From positions 1 to 64,000 of the forward strand of contig AJFK01000385.1 in NCBI GenBank assembly GCA_000467715.1: a stretch of 64,000 nucleotides of DNA, given 5' to 3'. Position numbers and translations under genes: made by a program. The notes beneath the pieces are model-generated. The model was not told the DNA's origin. It saw only the letters and a program-made list of their open reading frames with translations, and made no database searches. Shown here one piece after another: positions 55,540 to 64,000 of this stretch; position 1 is the first letter of the stretch; every line of letters starts with the position of its first letter. This stretch comes from Hysterium pulicare CBS 123377. Its lineage: Eukaryota > Ascomycota > Dothideomycetes > Hysteriales > Hysteriaceae.

Positions 55540-56188
55540 ATGGCGACAGATCCGACGGCTGGGTTGAAGCACTTGGTTATCAAAGGATACCATTCCTGGT
55601 CCTCATCACGGTAAGCCAACCTGCCGATGGTGGATTGTCAGGTTTCGCTCGAAACCCTTGGGTACCCGTGCAACAAAACTTTTTCTGACTCCGATAGTAC
55701 GCTCCTGGCGAGCCAGATGTTTCTCTACGATAAGTGGAAGTTAGGAGTCGTCTCTCTCTGAACGACTCCCAACACGCTCCATCGACCGGCTTTCCTGATC
55801 GTGCTGCCTACATTTCTCCTCACTTGCGAGGAAGGCCACAGCCACCTCCAGAACCTCCTCCCATGGACGCTCCACCTATGATGAACAGTGGCAATATGAA
55901 CGCTGTGAACAGCAGCCCTGGGGCCTACGCCTCCGTATGTATACTACCACATCCCACCCTGATAATCCGAACTGATCTCCAGTAGTGGCTATGGTGGACC
56001 TCCACCTCGACAAATGAACGGCGGCGGCAACTGGGCCAATGCACCCAACTTCACTCCACGAGGTAGTGACGCTCCCTACGCACCCCAACAGTTCGGCAGC
56101 TGGTCAGCCAAGTCAGGCCACACACAGAGCGAAGATTCGGTCACCCGCAGGCGTGAAGTGAGGATGGATGGCGCGGAGACGAATTGAC
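55540..56188 (+). pseudogene. Decaying gene for a Pro/Gly-rich protein
   Basis: The 71-nt first exon (55540-55610) encodes MATDPTAGLKHLVIKGYHSW and ends at a GTAAGCC donor. A typical acceptor region (CTGACTCCGATAG) ends at 55697. The following exon sense is split: YAPGEPDVSLR then a TAA at 55731-55733, and in the same frame SRLSLNDSQHAPSTGFPDRA and PPPEPPPMDAPP. A second intron (GTATGTATA...GATCTCCAG, about 55937-55982) leads to GYGGPPPRQMNGGGNWANAP and WSAKSGHTQSEDSVTRRREV, ending at 56188. Exon phases do not match at either junction, so at least a stop and a frame shift are present unless other splice sites are used. I do not recognise the family; the C-terminal part is disordered and low-complexity. 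Confidence 0.45.
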
Positions 56189-56287
56189 GTGCAGAGGTGA
56201 CATTGCTTCTTCCCCGTCAAACTTGTTTCCTATACTGACTTCTTGCAGAAGGGCTTCTTCAGCGACCACGTCGTCGTAACACTTGGT

Positions 56288-56692
56288 TGCTGAGGCATGG
56301 GGATTCTGACGAGATGTGCTGAGGCATGGGGATCAAGTCCCTGTAAGACCTCAAAAGCCCGGGCTTGGGGTTCATGCCCTTGTAAGACCTTCGGCAGCAC
56401 ATGAGCCACGTGCTGAGGCTTGGGGATTCATGTCCCTGTAAGTCCTCCCAATGCCTGGGCTTGGGGTTCATGCCCCTGTAAGACCTTCGGCAAAGGCACG
56501 ATAGTGGCATGCCACATCGTCGATCTTGGGGCAGCGCAGAGCTGCTGGCCAGATGTGCTGAGGCATGGGGATTCATGTCTCCTATAAGACCTCCAATGCC
56601 TGGGCTTGGGGTTCATGCCCCTATAAGACCTTCGGCACAAGCACATCAGTGGCATGCCACCTCGTCGATCCCCTGTAAGCCCTCAGACATTC
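56288..56692. repeat. Minisatellite array, three copies of about 130 nt
   Basis: Copies start near 56288, 56411 and 56554. Each contains GTGCTGAGGCATGGGGATTC-like sequence, then CCTGTAAGACCTC, GGGCTTGGGGTTCATGCCC and TGTAAGACCTTCGGCA. The two half-units are themselves related (TGGGGATTCATGTCCCTGTA and TGGGGTTCATGCCCCTGTA). The third copy ends directly before the next coding fragment. Confidence 0.85.
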
Positions 56693-56696
56693 ACGA

Positions 56697-57029
56697 GGAC
56701 AAGCTCGCTTTGGTTGGATGTGCTGCTGCGCAGCCACGCAGTAAGAGATCTCAAACCAAATGAGATAATGGATAAGCTAATATCTGGTAGGGGTTCACCG
56801 CCATAAACATGCCCAACGAGATGTTGTCACTGAGATCACCTATACAACGGTCATTGTTGCGGAGGTGATTGTTTGGGTTGATAAAGATGGACTGCCGTAC
56901 ACCACTTCAACTGAGGACGGAGACATTGCTTCTGCGGTGGCAAGGAGATCCAAGAGGAGGCAGAAGATGGCGTTGGAGTGGTTGAGTTGGGGGTTATCTG
57001 GTTGTGTTTTTCTTTGTATGTGTGCATGA
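56697..57029 (+). pseudogene. N-terminal fragment of a secreted cell-wall-type protein
   Basis: The exon ending at 56740 reads DKLALVGCAAAQPR, which has the look of a signal-peptide core and cleavage site. A 50-nt intron (56741-56790, GTAAGAG...TATCTGGTAG) joins it in frame to RVHRHKHAQRDVVTEITYTT and VIVWVDKDGLPYTTSTEDGD. This pattern is typical of fungal secreted wall proteins, such as SUN- or GH17-type proteins, just after the signal peptide. No start codon precedes it: the minisatellite abuts the exon on the left. After about 80 residues the frame ends at 57029 without a catalytic domain. I read it as a truncated gene whose 5' end was lost or replaced by the repeat. Confidence 0.55.
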
Positions 57030-57379
57030 GGTAGAAAATTCAAGATCATATCTCCTAAGCTTGACTTCTACATCAATGGTATCCGTTTTGATCTCTCAAA
57101 TGCCTGTATTAAGAGATCACAAAGGCGCAACAAGCGCAAATGAGAGCCCTGGCTCAGGGCTTTCCGGTGTTTCTACTCTGGCTCGATCAGTCGCAGGCCT
57201 CGTCGAGTAGACCCCGCTGGAAGCCCGCTTGACCGCCTTTCCCTACGGGCCTTGCAAGAGGGGAATGCGATGCAGTGACGTCGCTAAGGCTGCTCTGTGC
57301 ACGGACCACCTTTTTCGCACAAAAAGGTGAGTTTGATACGGTCCTAAACACTCACCAACAACAAGCTATTTTCACGAAA
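57030..57379. other. Intergenic region
   Basis: No supported gene; it should hold the promoter of the CaaX-protein gene. TTTTTCGCACAAAAAGG lies near 57311. Confidence 0.4.
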
Positions 57380-57901
57380 ATGGCCACTCACCACCGCCGC
57401 CACAGCGATCCGCTACCCTTCGGTAGCATGAAAGAAGTCTTTGTCGACGAGTAAGTTGATACTCCTTTTCCGCAGAGCTGGATCAGGCAGCTGACGAGGA
57501 CGTAGCACTTGGGAAGAGTTTACCACCAGCTTCCGCGCCGCCGACGATGCATACCATGAGATGCACAACAAGCGTATCGGCCGCGATGACCTCCTGCGCG
57601 GTTTTGTACGTAGCCTTGAGCCACTTTGACCTCTTACGCGTGCTAATTTTGATAGCCGGGTCCCCGTCCTGCCTCGCCCACCAACGCCTCTTTTGGCTCC
57701 GAGGCATCCGCCCGCAAACGCTTCGCTCGCCTTCGGGCTCTATTCAAACTCCGCCGCCAACGACATGATCACGACCGGCGAGACCAGGACCGTTCGCGAA
57801 GCCCAGATGATAGGGAGAGGGAGGAGGAGGATGGCGGCAACCGCGAGAACGGTACGAATGACGACGAACGCAAGAGAGGCCACAATTGTGTGGTGATGTG
57901 A
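57380..57901 (+). CDS. Small arginine-rich protein with a C-terminal CaaX prenylation box
   Basis: Predicted 138-aa protein of unknown function, assembled from three exons: 57380-57450, 57506-57605 and 57656-57901. The introns (55 and 50 nt) start GTAAGT and GTACGT and end GTAG and GATAG with good branch sites (GCTGACG, GCTAATT), and the frame is kept throughout. Exon 2 encodes TWEEFTTSFRAADDAYHEMH. Exon 3 begins with PGPRPASPTNASFGSEASAR and turns into a basic stretch, KRFARLRALFKLRRQR. It ends in an acidic/basic mixed tail and KRGHNCVVM. The last four residues, C-V-V-M, form a CaaX box; Met at the end favours farnesylation. The protein is therefore probably anchored to a membrane by a lipid and the basic patch. 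No G-domain motifs are present, so it is not a Ras-type GTPase. Confidence 0.65.
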
Positions 57902-57959
57902 GAGGTGTGAGGTGGAGTTATTTATTTTAGTTATGATGAATGAAAGTCTTGTCATCCGG

Positions 57960-58745
57960 GCTGGGAGCCCTCCACAACTGTCTCCACTGTGTACCGTGAT
58001 ATCTTGACCTGTGGGAGCCCAGACATTCCATCGATCCTGCCATGAGAGCTACAGCATTGATCCTGCTGCCGTCATGCTGATTCAGCATTGTGCCGGCGTC
58101 CTATCATCCCTCAAGCTTGAAAATGCAGCCTGATACTACTTCCTTTTGCTTTGAGAGTGCCCCAGAAGCGTAGGAATTAAGTGTCATACTTCCAACTCCA
58201 TGGAAACTGAATTTTGAACCAGGGAAGTCCCGTATGCTGTCCAAATCGTCCTATCAAGGTAGCTACAGTGTCCGCTATACGAACGGGCTGTGGGACGCTC
58301 ATCATTCCAAGCTACGCGCCCGGTAAGATACAGCGTAGAGAGCTGTGCATACATCCTAGATCCGTGATATGCAGCTTGTTCTACAGTCCTGAAGCCTAAA
58401 TTCAGCTCTCTGGACTAGGTTAATGCCCAGATATGTCATTCACAGCTCCATGGTAGCATGGCGTGAGACGTTGAGCCGGAGAAGTCTCAAATGCTGCCCA
58501 TATGGTCCTACCAAGGTAGCTGCGGCATCCACTCTAGGATCAGGCTGTGGGAGCCCCATCATTCCAAACTACGTGCCCAGTGAGCTACTGTGTAGATAGC
58601 CTGGCATAATTCCTGAATCTGAGGGATGTAGCTTGATCCAGAGCTCTAGAGCTGCTGTTTAAGCTCTCCCAGGCCTTGTAAATGTCTAAATACGTCATCG
58701 GCAGCCTCCATAGTGCATTGCGTGACTCTCCAGCCTTCAGGTGAT
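57960..58745. repeat. Tandem repeat, period about 250-260 nt
   Basis: Copy starts can be set at the CTCCATGG/CTCCATAG motif: 58196, 58447 and 58706 (the third copy is partial). Within each full copy the same order of blocks recurs: AGTC(C/T)C, TGCTG(T/C)CCA, CCTA(T/C)CAAGGTAGCT, GGGCTGTGGGA/AGGCTGTGGGA, CATCATTCCAA(G/A)CTACG, TGCAGCTTG/TGTAGCTTG, TCAGCTCTC/AAGCTCTC and ATA(T/C)GTCAT. A partial older copy with CTGTGGGAGCCC and CATTCCA lies at 57960-58150. No coding sense was found. Confidence 0.8.
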
Positions 58746-59273
58746 CATTCGAATGCGTTACGCTAAAGTCTTGGTTCTTCCACACTTTATTTGCGAACGC
58801 ACCCCAATTGACTATATAATTAATTTAATTAGCCACTTCCTTTAACCTTCGGGGGGCCCTTCACAGTTTACTCACTCGCATCACATCGTCGCATTACCAT
58901 TCGGGAATTAAGCTAACGTTCTTATGTGTCAACCAGAATCCGGACTGTTCGAGTCCCAATACCATCTTTTTTTGGTAGATTTTTTTTCTTTTGCCTGAGG
59001 CTTGGCAGATGAATGAAATGATCTGTCAGCGAGGTCTAAGAGCTGGTAGAGGCTTCTACGTGGCGTAGATAATTAGTTTATCTTTTTGTATGCCAGCTTA
59101 AATGGGTTCTGAGGCCGCTGCGTGGCGGACTTAGTCGTTTGGACGTTACTGGAGGAATGCCAAGACTGGGGAAAGGGGGTTTTGTAAGCGAGGCTGCCTC
59201 CGCCAAGACTTTGCAGCAACAAAACTTCATGGACGCAGCTCGCGATTGGGACTGAACAACAACACTCGCAGCC
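58746..59273. promoter_or_regulatory. Upstream region of family member C
   Basis: Includes a TTAATTTAATTAG tract, runs of T near 58968-58990 and, near 59149-59180, the block GGAGGAATGCCAAGACTGGG. A closely similar block, GGAGAAATGCCAAGACCGGT, lies upstream of member D near 60568. This shared sequence suggests the duplication included the promoter. Confidence 0.5.
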
Positions 59274-60232
59274 ATGGTAAGTAGCAGTCAAGCACTAGTT
59301 CTCAGGATCCTAACCGCGTTGTAGGATGTCGACCGCCGTATCGAAATTGAGCGGGTTCGCCATTTGCTATCGGTGCAACAGCAACAACTCCTAAGAATCC
59401 TAGAGATCACATACCCGTACCACATCGATGGAATTCCAAACAAATGCGATGAATGTACCGCGAAAGCAGGCATTCCAGTATACGAGATTCGTTGTCGCCC
59501 TGGATTTAGGCTCTCTGCCGGCACAGCGTACCCAGTAGACCCAAGCATTCCGTCGGAGCTTCGAGAGGCGATACTCACGAACAACTATTGTGATGATGGC
59601 AATTGGTACTTCTTTGAACTTTTTGAGGAACTTCGACAAGGTAGGCAATCGCAAACACCAACTACGACGGCATCATCGCTAATAATGCCACAGCCGAACC
59701 AACAATCCAGAAGGCCGAATGGCTCGTAGTGAAACCTCGTCCGGATTTGTTGATGAAGATTTGGAACTTTGCGCCATTTCACAACGGCGCAATATACTTT
59801 GACCACTCAGCCATTCTCTTGACGTTAAAAATCGGAGAGAACACAGAAGAATGGGTATTCAATCCCACAGGTGCCCAGTTTGGAGACCTGGAAATCCTAT
59901 CACCACTTGAGCAATACCGGAAGACGAGAACTCGTCAGGATTCTCCCTATGACATAACGACCGCCCAAGCAAGGCTTGAAATGATGAATGAAGTTCTTGC
60001 GAGGTATGGAGGGCGTGGCATTATTGACGAGCTGTATGACTCCATTCGGCATACCGGGGCAAAAGCATTCAGGGAGTGGAATACATGGCTGAAGGAAAAT
60101 GGGTTGGGATTGGGAGACCTAGGTGCATTAAACCCAAGAGAACGCGCCTGGCTCTCAGGAGATCTACTCAGGAGGACGGAGAGTAAGATGGAGATGCTCA
60201 TGGAGGAGACACGGGCAGCGCAGGCGTCCTAG
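59274..60232 (+). CDS. Unnamed paralogue family, member C
   Basis: Predicted 285-aa protein of unknown function. Exons: 59274-59276 (only the start codon ATG), 59325-59640 and 59694-60232. The first intron begins GTAAGTAGC right after the ATG, as in member D, and the second is phase 1 and 53 nt long. Exon 2 carries an amphipathic helix, two Cys in KCDECTAKAG, then SELREAILTNNYCDDGNWYF, the pre-intron motif. Exon 3 has WLVVKPRPDLLMKIW, then DHSAILLTLKIGENTEEWVF followed by NPTGAQFGDLE, then LSPLEQY. The rest is helical, charged and rich in Arg and Glu. No signal peptide or membrane segment is seen. It starts the tandem trio C-D-E. Confidence 0.75.
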
Positions 60233-60694
60233 GCCACAGACAGGTACTGCGGGCGAGCTAGGACACGGCGAGAAGGTCTGTAGGAACGATCGAGTAGACC
60301 CAGGGGTTTTCAAGTGCTTTCTGGGCATTTTTGCGCTTTGTTTCTGGCATACTACTACAGTCGATCTCCGTCCAGCGATCTTGACTTTGCAGGAGAGCAT
60401 GTAGAGCCTAATCCTCGTTTCATTGATCCATCCATGATTCCAATGAACTACTGTTGTGGCTGAAATCGACAACCCGGTGATTGAGGCCTACGCTCAGTTT
60501 TCGAATCTACAGTAATCTTTGTACGAGATCTGATAAGGCATACCCCGCAATGGTAGGGCTGCCATCATGGAGAAATGCCAAGACCGGTGAAGGGGTCACG
60601 TTGGACTACCTTAGGCGACAACCGCACCAAGACCTCCCATTGCATCAGCCACAACAACAAAGTCCCATTATTGTGATTCGGATAAAGCGAAACA
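60233..60694. promoter_or_regulatory. Spacer between family members C and D
   Basis: Contains TTTTCGAATCTACAGTAATC at about 60498, matching TTTTCGAATCTACAGCGATT at about 61903 upstream of member E. It also holds the GCATACCCCGCAATGG block near 60539, like GCAATACCCCGCCATTG near 61967. These shared blocks are probably promoter sequence copied with the genes. Confidence 0.55.
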
Positions 60695-61607
60695 ATGGAT
60701 CTGGACTCGCCTCCAGAAATGGTAAGTAGCCAGCTGGCATGCTACAGGCAACACCTAACGTCTCGCAGGAGGGAGTTCAACCAAGCATGCATTTTCGACG
60801 GCTATGCGCGATCACGTTTGCAATCTGGCAAGCGATTCGCGAAATTGTGTGTGAGATACACGTCGAAAGGATCATTCCGTCTACGGGTGCGGATACTTCG
60901 AATTGGCCCGGTGCTCCATACCCAGTGCTCGACGTACACACAGGAGGGATCAAGGAACATGGAGTACTCGTGAACGCACCACCATTGAGCCCCGAACATA
61001 GGAAGGCAGTTGTCATGTGGAACGCCTGTGACAACGGTAACCTCTTTTTCCAGAAGATGTTGGTGGACTTCTTGGACGGTAAGTGAACAGTTGGGCGCCG
61101 AATCAGATTTGTGTCTAACCAATTCTCATAGCGTGCCCCGAAGTTATCAAAGTACAATGGGTCAGAGTGAAGCCAAAGCCCAAGACTCTTTTCAGACTCG
61201 CCGGCACGCCCTCCGTCCCCACGAGAATGCACTCCATCATACTTTTCACGCTCACAACCGGCCGTCAATGGGTTTTGGATTTGAGTGGAGCCCAGTTTGG
61301 GTTCTCGCAGTACTTGATCCCATGGGAGGATTACATGAGAGAATACTCCCTAGAAACCCCGAAGGAAAGAGACATCAACTCGTTCGACCACTTCGAGCGC
61401 AAGTTCCGCAAGAAAGGCAGCATAACTCCTTCGATGGACAAATACGAAGGCAAGGGGGCATCTGTATTCAGGGAGTTGATGGCGGACATGAAGACCGAAG
61501 GAATCCCGGTCCAAAATCTTGCCGAAATCTCGAAGGAAGATTACGACAAACTTCTTGAGCGCCTTCAAAAGGAGATAGAGGCCAAGTTACAGGAGTTGGT
61601 GACATAG
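60695..61607 (+). CDS. Unnamed paralogue family, member D
   Basis: Predicted 270-aa protein of unknown function. Exons 60695-60721 (MDLDSPPEM), 60769-61078 and 61132-61607; introns of 47 and 53 nt are phase 0 and phase 1. Exon 2 includes helical sequence, then PPLSPEHRKAVVMWNACDNG and NLFFQKMLVDFLDG, the clearest form of the pre-intron motif. Exon 3 starts CPEVIKVQWVRVKPKPKTL, paralleling EPTIQKAEWLVVKPRP in member C. It continues with MHSIILFTLTTGRQWVLDLS followed by GAQFGFSQYLIPWEDY, the family core. The C-terminus is helical (ISKEDYDKLLERLQKEIEAK). This looks like the best-preserved member and the one to use as reference. Confidence 0.78.
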
Positions 61608-62104
61608 TGCATGCTTGAGCGGACACCATCTTGGGCGGACAGAAAGGGAGGCTTCGGAGGTGTACAAGGGGGATTAAGGCACATTCTTTCAGCCTTCAGC
61701 GCAGCTTCTGCTCCAGAGATCGTGCACTGTCCTGGCTGGCTGCCCAGCTTCATCGATCTTTGTTCAGCGGCCTCAAAGAGCAGAGGCTTTCATAGCGTGA
61801 GGGATAGCTGCTGGTTTCTATCTTTCTAGATCCATTTAGGTTTCAAATGTACCATAGGAGCAACTAGAATTCGCAGCTCCTTCTCCATAGAGAATACCTC
61901 ATTTTCGAATCTACAGCGATTTTCGCTTGCACAAGCCATTCGCGTTTCTGACGGAAGCGTGAAAATGCAATACCCCGCCATTGTCAGAGCTGGGGGGTGT
62001 TGGCCGTGTTGAACCGACACGGACCGTGAAGGTATTCTCACGCGCCAGCGTCGCCTGTCCTCTCAAACGCCACTCGCAACACACACCGCACGAGATTCGA
62101 CTCG
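61608..62104. promoter_or_regulatory. Spacer between family members D and E
   Basis: Carries the same TTTTCGAATCTACAG and TACCCCGCC blocks as the spacer before member D. No open frame here is supported. Confidence 0.5.
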
Positions 62105-63242
62105 ATGGCAGCGTCATCCGGGATAGAGGCAATGGATCCCCAATTTACATCGAATGCAACGATGCAGCACATGCCGCCGCCAAGGGTAAGCATGCACTTG
62201 AGCATCCAAATGGCGGTCATTAACACGATTGCAGACGAGTTTTACAACGACACAGTTGCTAGAACGGATTCTCGAGATCCCTCGGATTCAGTTCAGGGTT
62301 TATCGAGAATTGGCATACCCATTGGCAATCACACGCGTTACGAAGTCCGAGATGAGCTACACGGTTGAGGACCCTTTCGACGTTTACGACGTCGATACTG
62401 ACCCCCGATTCTATTCTCACGAACCGGGAATTGTGCATCTTTTGCCGGACAACCTCCTCCCTGAAGATCGAGAGCCTTTGCTTTACTGAAACGCGTGTGA
62501 CGATTTCGCCCGCTACTTCCAGAAAGTTGAAGCGGAATTGTTTGAAGGTATGTTGACCCAGCGCTGAGAGACCCCGAAGTCATCGTCTAACCAGATGAAA
62601 GGCAGTCGACATATAAAATGTTACTGGGAGAAAGCTCCAGTGGTCCCGAAGAGAGTCCAAAAGTATAGCGACGATGACGAGGTACCTCGAATGATGCACT
62701 CATTCATACGCATCACAGCCACAAACCTCCGCACCGGCCCTCCAAAATGGGAATGGATTTTCGATCCTACCGGAATACAATTTCGGTTCCCCGAGACATT
62801 GGTATGGTCGACGACCTACAGATCGACGCGAATAGACTGGGACGCAGGGGAACTTTTCCCAGTCGACCAAAACGAGGAGCGACGGGAGTTAGAGGAAGTG
62901 GGTGCATACGGCCATTACATCGATTCCATCTGGGAAATGGCTGCATGGGCCTTGAGGGAGTGGAAAATGTTTCTGGGTTGCCGCTTGCCCATTCTGATCA
63001 GACTCCCCGAGCCTGAGTACAGGATGCTATTGGAGGATTTGGAAGTGAGAACGAGATCATGGATCCAGGGATATTTAGACAGTTCTGGAACTTGTGTTTT
63101 CAAAGATGGAGTTCAGTTTAGTGGTCCCAGATGTCCGGTTCCTGTGTCAGTCTGGAATTCAAGCTGGGTGTGTACAGCGGAAAAGGCGTTTGGAAGGCTT
63201 CTCAATCGCCAAGGTTGCGTTATCTGGCGGCAAGATGCATAG
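62105..63242 (+). pseudogene. Unnamed paralogue family, member E (broken)
   Basis: Third gene of the tandem trio. Exon 1 (62105-62185, or from the in-frame ATG at 62132) and exon 2 (62235-62547) splice in phase 0. Exon 2 ends with LLPEDREPLLY, then TGA, then NACDDFARYFQKVEAELFEG. The stop falls where member D has Trp (MWNACD), so a TGG-to-TGA change is likely. At the next junction the usual acceptor (CTAACCAG, ending 62594) gives the wrong frame; only AAAG at 62601 keeps it, which hints at an added one-base indel. The last exon has HIKCYWEKAPVVPKRVQ and RMMHSFIRITATNLRTG, then WEWIFDPTGIQFRFPETL, the core motif. The frame then runs about 50 residues beyond the end point of its siblings. Confidence 0.7.
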
Positions 63243-64000
63243 AAGTGTGCACTGCATAGAGGGTGTTTCCGGCGCTTTTGCTCTTTTGGCGTTGGTCAAT
63301 CAGATCAGTCTGCCTGCATGGAGCGTTGTTAATGTAGCACCTGTCCTCTAGTTGAAGTTCTCTGCCTATTATTTCTTCTGTAGATGTAGGCTCTTGATGT
63401 GGCTTCCGGCAAGCCAAACAATTATCCTAAAATGTGAACCAGCATGCCGCTTTCCTGTGCAACATAGCTGCGAGTTGGGAACAAGTTGGTAAGGAAGCAT
63501 GATAGAATGCTACCCCGCCAGATGGCAGGACTAAAGAAGCGTGCCTGAATGTAGCGGCCAAGTGTTTGAGGCTCGTGCGTGATGGTTTTCCTACTGCGAT
63601 GAACAACACACTCGTTAGATTTCAGTTTCAAACTCACCTATATATATTTAATAATTTGCTCGAACTTTCGTCTGGGGACCAAGCCCTTATGGCTCCAGCC
63701 CTTATGGCTCCCTGGACACGTAGATAGTTGCTTTTCCGCGCTGCTGCATTTCGTTCGTTTCGCACAACTGAGTAGGTACTACGCTAATGAGTGTGTAGGG
63801 CTTCATACCCAGGGTTCGAGCTAGCCTCCCCGCCTTTTTTTTGCATTTTTTGATTTTAATTTTTCTTATTGCTTTTCCTGTCAGGGAAATGGGGCTTGGG
63901 GGACACGACCACACTCAGCACAAACCACCAATCCTAGCGTCATAGACTCAGCAGTGACAACACACAACATCGGAGCCCATGGCGCGCATCATCTCCAGCA
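63243..64000. other. Unassigned right edge
   Basis: A block near 63509-63530 (GCTACCCCGCCAGATGG) resembles the TACCCCGC promoter blocks of members D and E and may be left from a further copy. A direct repeat AGCCCTTATGGCTCC lies at 63686-63715. T-rich tracts follow near 63831. No gene is supported. Confidence 0.4.

Noticed and set aside
56288-56692. CRISPR-like array
   Set aside because: Units are contiguous diverged tandem copies with no unique spacers, and the genome is eukaryotic.
57380-57901. Ras-type GTPase, because of the CaaX box
   Set aside because: None of the guanine-nucleotide-binding motifs is present in the 138-aa product.
58935-58960. tRNA gene suggested by GTTCGAGTCC (B-box-like) followed by a T run
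   Set aside because: The T stem has only four pairs and no 5' acceptor strand matching the 3' side is found 70-90 nt upstream.
61010-61558. 182-codon plus frame inside member D
   Set aside because: It is an alternative frame of the family exon; conservation with members C and E follows the other frame.
63815-63845. tRNA 3' half suggested by GGTTCGAGC and a following run of T
   Set aside because: The bases flanking the loop do not pair as a T stem and no acceptor stem can be formed.
40000-64000. LTR element or other virus-like element in the repeat-rich half
   Set aside because: I found no polymerase, integrase or capsid-like sense and no long terminal direct repeats; the repeats seen are short tandem or segmental copies.

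Overview
The window looks like nuclear DNA of a filamentous ascomycete (Pezizomycotina, possibly a leotiomycete; the class is a guess). Genes carry short 40-60 nt introns with GT-AG ends and CTAAC/CTGAC-like branch sites. The content is typically fungal: a HET-domain protein, a class III chitin synthase, an AA9 lytic polysaccharide monooxygenase, a 14-TM MFS exporter, an F-box protein and a phenol 2-monooxygenase-type flavoprotein. No rRNA, tRNA, CRISPR array, LTR element or intact transposon was recognised.

Left half (about 0.3-39.8 kb): mostly ordinary genes. In order: a four-exon membrane protein (331-2920, +), a TENA/THI-4-like protein (3369-4184, +), an F-box protein with a frame break (4636-5930, +), palindromic MITE-like repeats (5.9-6.5 kb), a HET protein (7102-9276, -), a multi-exon membrane protein (10302-12256, -), an FAD monooxygenase (13074-15488, -), an SDR oxidoreductase (16022-16801, -), a class III chitin synthase (17386-20805, +), relics at 21.6-22.7 kb, a small Cys-rich protein (24405-24788, +), an AA9 LPMO (25317-26143, -), an MFS transporter (26691-28532, -), an SDR pseudogene (29239-30047, +), a GST C-terminal relic (30598-30963, -), a long gene-poor stretch with a stop-ridden relic (33.9-34.4 kb), the first member of an unnamed gene family (35765-36712, +) and a secreted GH2 glycosidase (37156-39792, -).

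Right half (about 40-64 kb): gene-poor and repeat-rich. It holds direct repeats (42.9-43.3, 49.4-49.8, 53.3-53.6 and 58.2-58.7 kb), a minisatellite (56.3-56.7 kb), pairs of diverged shared segments (41.8 with 53.4 kb; 46.5 with 52.3 kb), a Rho/Rac GTPase fragment, a coiled-coil gene and a small gene ending in a CaaX prenylation box (57380-57901). More members of the unnamed family lie at 50.4-51.3 (-), 59.3-60.2, 60.7-61.6 and 62.1-63.2 kb (+), the last three in tandem.

The best candidate for an undescribed system is this five-member family. Each member has an N-terminal exon block ending in a W/N-x-C-D-like motif. A phase-1 intron (phase 2 in the 50 kb copy) follows at the equivalent place. 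The last exon holds a hydrophobic strand plus a D-x-S/T-G-A-Q-F motif. The three tandem copies also share promoter-like sequence. The surrounding relics and repeats point to repeated duplication followed by decay, partly with C-to-T-type stop codons like those left by repeat-induced point mutation (RIP).
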